From: Ilumatobacteraceae bacterium
GTDB lineage: Bacteria; Actinomycetota; Acidimicrobiia; Acidimicrobiales; Ilumatobacteraceae
Length of the DNA: 34,119 nt
Assembly: GCA_023262255.1 (NCBI GenBank)
Contig: JALRBT010000006.1
Span: 9,660 to 43,778 of the forward strand
Direction: 5' to 3'
Shown here: positions 30,253 through 34,119 of the stretch, one piece after another
Layout of the letters: each line of letters opens with the position of its first letter
Position numbering within the stretch: position 1 is the stretch's first letter
Position numbers and translations under genes: made by a program
Notes under the pieces: generated by a model
Told to the model about the DNA's origin: nothing
What the model saw: only the letters and a program-made list of their open reading frames with translations
Databases searched by the model: none

Positions 30253-31758
30253 ATGCCCATGAACCTCGCAACCTTGCTCGACGGCCATCCATCTTCGGCG
30301 ACCGCACTCATCAGCCGCGGGAACGCCACTACCTATGGCGAGCTTCGGGACCACATCGGGGCGGTGCGCGGTGCGCTCGATGCACTCGGCGTGGGCTGCG
30401 GTGACCGAGTGGCACTGTTGTGCGGCAACACGGTGGAATTCGTGATCACGTACTTTGCGTGCCTCGGTCGCGGAATCGTATGCGTGCCGTTGAATCCCAC
30501 GGCACCTGCACCGGAGTTGCAACGTGAGCTTGGTGCCGTCGGAGCGCGAGCGGTGGTGATTGCGCCGTCGGCAGTTGCGGGCTGGTCACACGTCGACCGG
30601 TCCTCCTTGCCGCATCTTGCCCATGTCATCACCACCTCGGGAGAGGTACCGGGGGCCCTGCACTTTGCAGACCTCCTCACCAAGACGGCTGCGCCGGTCG
30701 TGGACGTACAGGCCGACGACCTGGCCATCATGCTGTTCACCAGCGGAACCGCCGGCTCACCGAAGGCGGCGATGCTGTCGCATGGCAACCTGCAGTCGAA
30801 CCTTGAGCAACTTGCCAAGGTTCGGAAACTCGATGGAACCGACGTGGTGTACGGGGTGTTGCCGCTCTTTCACATCTTCGGGCTCAACGTGGTGCTCGCA
30901 TATTCGCTGATGCGAGGCTCGGCGATTGTGCTGGTGGAGCGCTTCGACCCGATGACCGCCATCGACACCATCCGCGATCGCAAGGTCACGCTCATTCCCG
31001 GAGCGCCGCCACTCTGGATGGCGTTCGAACAGATGCCGAATCTTCCCAAGGATGCATTCGTCAACGTGCGCACCGCATTGACCGGCGCGGCAAAGATGCC
31101 CGAGCACACCACGCGTGCCCTCTACGAGCGCTTCGGCCTCCTGGTGACGGAGGGGTACGGCCTCACGGAGTGTTCCCCCGTGGTTACCACCACCACCGAT
31201 GTGGATAAGGAAACGGCACTCACCAAGATCGGGTCGATCGGCCGTGTGCTCCCGGGGGTGGAAGTGCGTCTCGTGGACGAGAACGGCGAGAACACCCTGC
31301 GTGGTGATGCCGGTGAGATTTGGGTGCGCGGTCCAAACGTGTTTCGTGGCTACTTCGAGGATTCCCAGGCGACCGCGCGTGCGCTCACGCCGGACGGATG
31401 GCTACGCACGGGCGATGTTGCGGTGATCGACGACGACGGCTTCTTGTACCTCGTGGATCGTGCGAAGGACCTCATCATCGTTTCCGGCTTCAACGTGTAT
31501 CCCGCCGAGGTGGAGGAGGCAATTCTCGAACATCCCGGCGTGGCACAGACCGCGGTCGTCGGGGTGGACCATCCACATACCGGTGAAACGGTGCGTGCGT
31601 ACGTGGTGTTGCGCGGGGGATCGCAGTTGGACGAGGACGCGCTCATCGATCACTGTCGAGCGCGACTGGCCCGCTACAAGTGTCCGACGAAGGTGTTGTT
31701 CGTTCCGCAGTTACCCGTTGGCTCAACGGGCAAGGTGTTGCGACGAGAACTTCGTTGA
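30253..31758 (+). CDS. acyl-CoA synthetase (long-chain fatty acid-CoA ligase-like, AMP-forming)
   Basis: 501 residues of the ANL superfamily. It activates a carboxylic acid with ATP to the acyl-adenylate and then forms acyl-CoA. AMP-binding loop LFTSGTAGSPKAAMLSHGN (161-179), VLPLFHIFGLNVVLAYSLMRG, TEGYGLTECSPVV (about 300), GEIWVRGPNVFRGYFED, WLRTGDVAVIDDDGFLYLVDRAKDLIIVSGFNVYPAEVEE (hinge region), and the catalytic C-terminal lysine in PVGSTGKVLRREL. The overall type is FadD-like, with chain length not readable. ATG 30253 is 12 bases after the 27-residue peptide gene. The 3' end overlaps the convergent 7-TM gene by 36 bases. Confidence 0.94.
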   Translation: MPMNLATLLDGHPSSATALISRGNATTYGELRDHIGAVRGALDALGVGCGDRVALLCGNTVEFVITYFACLGRGIVCVPLNPTAPAPELQRELGAVGARAVVIAPSAVAGWSHVDRSSLPHLAHVITTSGEVPGALHFADLLTKTAAPVVDVQADDLAIMLFTSGTAGSPKAAMLSHGNLQSNLEQLAKVRKLDGTDVVYGVLPLFHIFGLNVVLAYSLMRGSAIVLVERFDPMTAIDTIRDRKVTLIPGAPPLWMAFEQMPNLPKDAFVNVRTALTGAAKMPEHTTRALYERFGLLVTEGYGLTECSPVVTTTTDVDKETALTKIGSIGRVLPGVEVRLVDENGENTLRGDAGEIWVRGPNVFRGYFEDSQATARALTPDGWLRTGDVAVIDDDGFLYLVDRAKDLIIVSGFNVYPAEVEEAILEHPGVAQTAVVGVDHPHTGETVRAYVVLRGGSQLDEDALIDHCRARLARYKCPTKVLFVPQLPVGSTGKVLRRELR

Positions 31759-32490
31759 TGCCGCTGTAAGGTCCGAGCCACCGCCTGCGCTCGGCACGAG
31801 GAAACCGAGGAAAAGTATCACGACACCGATCGACAAGGTGACCGTGAAGGCGCGTTCTTCACCGAGTCGGCCGGCGAGCGAACCGCTGCCGGACAGCACG
31901 ACCGTGCCGATGGCGATGAGCACGTTGCTCGCCACCAATCGACGTGCCGAAACAAGGTTGGTGCGACGTGCGGTGCCAACCGCAGGGGTTCGTCCCGTCA
32001 GCAGGCGAACGATCGACCACAATGCACCGATGATGATCACCGTGGCGGGGATCCCCGAGCCGATGGCAGCTATCAAGCGAGGAAGCATTCCGAAGTGATC
32101 CCGCGCTCGCGGAAATTCATCGGCAACGAACGGAGCAGTGGTCGGCGCCACCGCCATGACTCCGATCGCATATGCGCTGAGTAGTGCCAGCGCAGCGCGT
32201 ACTGGTCGCGCAATTCGATCACCGGCGAGTAGTGCTATGGTGCCGAGCGCGAGCCACGCCACGTTCAGGACCGCACCGGCGGTGAAGAACACTCGGAACG
32301 TGAGATTCGACCATCCGGCCGCCGTTGCCCACCACAATGCGAACGACCCGAGAAAGAAGAGCGCCATCGCCATTGCCCAGGCACCATGGTGCGACAGGCG
32401 ACGTCGATGCCACCGATCTGCGGTCACCAGGGCAAAGATGAGCGCGACCAAACTTGCGAACGCAGCAAGCGACACGGTGAGACGGTCCAC
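31723..32490 (-). CDS. multi-pass integral membrane protein of unknown function
   Basis: 255 residues with about seven hydrophobic segments: LTVSLAAFASLVALIFALV, WAMAMALFFLGSFALWWATAAGW, VFFTAGAVLNVAWLALGTIALLAG, VRAALALLSAYAIGVMAVAP, LIAAIGSGIPATVIIIGALWSIV, LVASNVLIAIGTVVLSGSGSLAG and FTVTLSIGVVILFLGFLVP. I do not recognise a functional family. GTG start with TAGCCT (32505-32500) nine bases upstream. It overlaps the acyl-CoA synthetase gene tail to tail by 36 bases, and the gene itself reads away from rex. Confidence 0.82.
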   Translation of the reverse strand: MDRLTVSLAAFASLVALIFALVTADRWHRRRLSHHGAWAMAMALFFLGSFALWWATAAGWSNLTFRVFFTAGAVLNVAWLALGTIALLAGDRIARPVRAALALLSAYAIGVMAVAPTTAPFVADEFPRARDHFGMLPRLIAAIGSGIPATVIIIGALWSIVRLLTGRTPAVGTARRTNLVSARRLVASNVLIAIGTVVLSGSGSLAGRLGEERAFTVTLSIGVVILFLGFLVPSAGGGSDLTAASTKFSSQHLAR

Positions 32491-32613
32491 GATGAGTGCA
32501 GGCTAGGGAACGCGGGGAAGTCACCATTTGTGCTGACCTGGACGAATTTCGTGTAGCAGGGTGGCATTGGACACGCACACCGACTTTACTAGTGAAACTA
32601 TGCGCAAGCACCG

Positions 32614-32619
32614 TACCCT
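32614..32619 (+). promoter_or_regulatory. candidate leaderless -10 (TACCCT) for rex
   Basis: TACCCT lies seven bases before ATG 32627. The 136-base gap between the 7-TM gene and rex shows no convincing Rex operator (TTGTGAAnnnnTTCACAA type) by eye. TTTGTG occurs near 32529 without a matching half. Confidence 0.4.
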
Positions 32620-32626
32620 TACATGC

Positions 32627-33343
32627 ATGACTGCACCCGATATGACTCCGCTCAAGACTGCAGCCAACCAGACCGTGCCTCAGCGACGTCGCCGGATTCC
32701 CAGTGCGGCAGTCAATCGACTGCCGGTGTATCTCCAGATTCTCACGGATTTGCAGTTGACGGAAACGTCCCGGGTGTCGAGTGACCAATTGGCAGCGCTC
32801 GCCAACGTGAACGCGGCGAAGGTTCGCAAGGATTTGTCGTATCTCGGTACCTACGGAACCCGAGGCGTGGGTTACGAAGTGGCGTTTCTCGTGTACCAAA
32901 TCAAGCGTGAACTCGGATTGCACTCGCAATGGAACACCATCGTGGTCGGCGCCGGCAATCTCGGATCGGCGATCACGGTCAACGGTGGATTCACGTCGCG
33001 CGGGTTTCCCGTCGTGGCAATCTTCGATGTCGACCCGCGGAAGGTGGGTACTCGGGTCGGTGATCTTTCCGTTCGCAATCTGGATGAGATGAAGGACTTC
33101 GTTCGCGCCAATGGAGTGCACATCGGAGTACTTGCGGTGCCATCGACGGCGGCGCAATCGGTGGCCGATGATCTCATCGCTGCAGGCATTGGTTCGCTGC
33201 TGAACTTCGCACCGGTGGTGTTGACGACACCGAAGGGTGTGACGGTTCGCAACGTCGACCTCGGTGTGGAGTTGCAAATTCTCGGCTACCACGAACAGAT
33301 TCGTGGTCAGGGCGCATCGCAGCAAACCCGCGTCACGGTGTAG
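32627..33343 (+). CDS. rex: redox-sensing transcriptional repressor Rex
   Basis: Senses the NADH/NAD+ ratio and represses respiratory and fermentative genes when NADH is low. 238 residues from ATG 32627. The track start at 32561 adds unmatched residues, and ATG 32642 is also possible. N-terminal winged helix: RRIPSAAVNRLPVYLQILTDL...RVSSDQLAALANVNAAKVRKDLSYLGTYGTRGVGY. The Rossmann domain follows with VVGAGNLGSAI, VAIFDVDPRKVG, LAVPSTAAQSVADDLIAAGIGSLLNFAPVVL and VRNVDLGVELQILGYH. In many actinobacteria rex is followed by hemA. Here a membrane-anchored hypothetical gene follows. Confidence 0.95.
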   Translation: MTAPDMTPLKTAANQTVPQRRRRIPSAAVNRLPVYLQILTDLQLTETSRVSSDQLAALANVNAAKVRKDLSYLGTYGTRGVGYEVAFLVYQIKRELGLHSQWNTIVVGAGNLGSAITVNGGFTSRGFPVVAIFDVDPRKVGTRVGDLSVRNLDEMKDFVRANGVHIGVLAVPSTAAQSVADDLIAAGIGSLLNFAPVVLTTPKGVTVRNVDLGVELQILGYHEQIRGQGASQQTRVTV

Positions 33344-33371
33344 TTATCCTGTCGCCATAGTGTGACGAGTG

Positions 33372-33980
33372 ATGCGTCAGTTGTCGTCATGGCGAACATG
33401 GGCGGCAATCGGTGTACTTCTGGTGCTCGCCACGGTGGTGCAATTGATTACCAGTCGCGGCCCGCGCGGTGACGAAGACGTTTCTCTGCAACCGACGGAG
33501 CGCCGGGTCGAAGCAATCGCCTCGGTGATGACGATTCAATCGAGTGAAGCGTTTGGAGTCATCGAGGGCATCACGGTGGGTTCGGCAACGCTCACGTTGG
33601 ACGATGGGCGAGCAGTGAACATCATGCGCGACACGCCCGGCGAGGTGAACTGCGCTGATCGCACCACACCGGCAGCCTGCGTCTTTTTGGCGGATCTACT
33701 CGGTGACGGTGTCGTGTGGTACGCACTCGTGAATGCCGACGGACCAGCCGCGAGAATGCTGGCACTACCCACATTGGTGGACCTGGTTGACGGGGGTGAT
33801 GTCGGAGTGCTGGAAAACGGTTGGTATGTACCGCTGACGAACGGTGTGGTTCGGACCTGTGCCGGCTCACCACGATCGCGAACGCTTCGCGCATTCATCG
33901 ACTCGTACTCGGAAACGGGAATCACCACCGTGTTGGATCTCGACCGCGATGAGGTAGTCGAAGTAATCTGCGACGGCTGA
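33372..33980 (+). CDS. membrane-anchored hypothetical protein
   Basis: 202 residues from ATG 33372 (the track uses GTG 33369). One N-terminal membrane helix (WAAIGVLLVLATVVQLITS), then an exported domain of about 170 residues with three cysteines plus one near the end (VNCADRTTPAACVFLADLL, VRTCAGSPRS, VEVICDG). These could form two disulfides outside the cell. No family recognised. TAGTGT (33358-33363) lies eight bases before the ATG. 28 bases after the rex stop. Confidence 0.75.
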   Translation: MRQLSSWRTWAAIGVLLVLATVVQLITSRGPRGDEDVSLQPTERRVEAIASVMTIQSSEAFGVIEGITVGSATLTLDDGRAVNIMRDTPGEVNCADRTTPAACVFLADLLGDGVVWYALVNADGPAARMLALPTLVDLVDGGDVGVLENGWYVPLTNGVVRTCAGSPRSRTLRAFIDSYSETGITTVLDLDRDEVVEVICDG

Positions 33981-33987
33981 GGTTTCC

Positions 33988-34119
33988 TCAGGCGTTCGGG
34001 GTAAGGCGAACGATTCGCGCAGCCATTGCATACGCAACCTCGGCGGGACCCTTTTCGTCGGGCCGTAGCAAGTTGGCCATGATGCGCAGCACCCATTCCA
34101 TGAGCGTTCTGCTGCGTAT
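33988..34119 (-). CDS. C-terminal fragment of a gene running off the window
   Basis: On the minus strand the frame is open from the window edge to a TGA at 33990-33988 and gives 43 residues: RTLMEWVLRIMANLLRPDEKG, then PAEVAYAMAARIVRLTPNA. It is helical and amphipathic, and resembles the end of a TetR-family ligand-binding domain (WVLRIMANLL ... ARIVRL). That is only a hint. It converges on the hypothetical gene with a seven-base gap, in keeping with the dense packing here. Confidence 0.5.
   Translation of the reverse strand: MRSRTLMEWVLRIMANLLRPDEKGPAEVAYAMAARIVRLTPNA

Overview
The window reads as a chromosomal, housekeeping stretch of a moderately GC-rich member of the Actinomycetota, most likely class Acidimicrobiia (Ilumatobacter-like). 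This taxonomic call is inference. It rests on a GlnR-type regulator beside both a type I and a eukaryote-like type II glutamine synthetase, an MshA-type mycothiol glycosyltransferase followed by YbjN and ProC, a MeaA/Ecm-type mutase, an RsiG-like domain, a Rex repressor, Thr-rich linkers, and MreB in an actinobacterial background. Genes are packed tightly on both strands. I see no insertion sequence, prophage, CRISPR array or other sign of an island, and no gene-free stretch over 300 bases. The longest gap is 28985-29254.

Layout. 1-2010 (+): tail of an unknown gene, mreB, a CrtO-family acyltransferase and a LysM protein. 2054-5616 (-): hbd, aat and ecm, that is two enzymes that fit the ethylmalonyl-CoA pathway around an N-end-rule aminoacyltransferase. 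5666-7271: a CX5R phosphatase and a membrane-anchored cyclophilin, converging. 7326-10506 (+): lysC, a methyltransferase and asd, with an internal start for the aspartokinase beta subunit. 10586-15815: tRNA-Pro(CGG), a lone receiver protein, an NfeD-type protein lacking its protease serine, a Nudix hydrolase, Mrp, an A-type Fe-S carrier and a Tat lipoprotein with a thioredoxin-like domain. 15858-18408 (+): RidA, a 51-residue membrane peptide, an 8-oxoguanine deaminase-like amidohydrolase and a GDT1 transporter. 18412-21586 (-): glnII, glnA, glnR. 21708-25262: glutamine-dependent nadE, then an MFS transporter and a histidine phosphatase on the minus strand.

25306-28984 (+) is the most interesting part: a MoaD/ThiS-like sulfur-carrier domain fused in frame to an RsiG-like domain carrying an intact cyclic-di-GMP motif, followed by an XRE regulator, mshA, ybjN and proC in one run. 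It is followed by a candidate small structured RNA or attenuator (about 29119-29222) with a strong intrinsic terminator, then an S-adenosylmethionine hydrolase, a 27-residue membrane peptide, an acyl-CoA synthetase, a 7-TM protein, rex and a membrane-anchored hypothetical.

A signal runs through the whole window. More than twenty genes have a TANNNT hexamer (often TAGCCT, TACCCT, TAGGTT or TACGCT) placed 6-9 bases before the start codon, usually with no Shine-Dalgarno. This is the layout expected for leaderless mRNAs. In several cases the hexamer begins with the stop codon of the gene before. A second pattern is that two genes (aat and the amidohydrolase) have conserved N-termini that extend upstream of every ATG/GTG/TTG and point to CTG starts.
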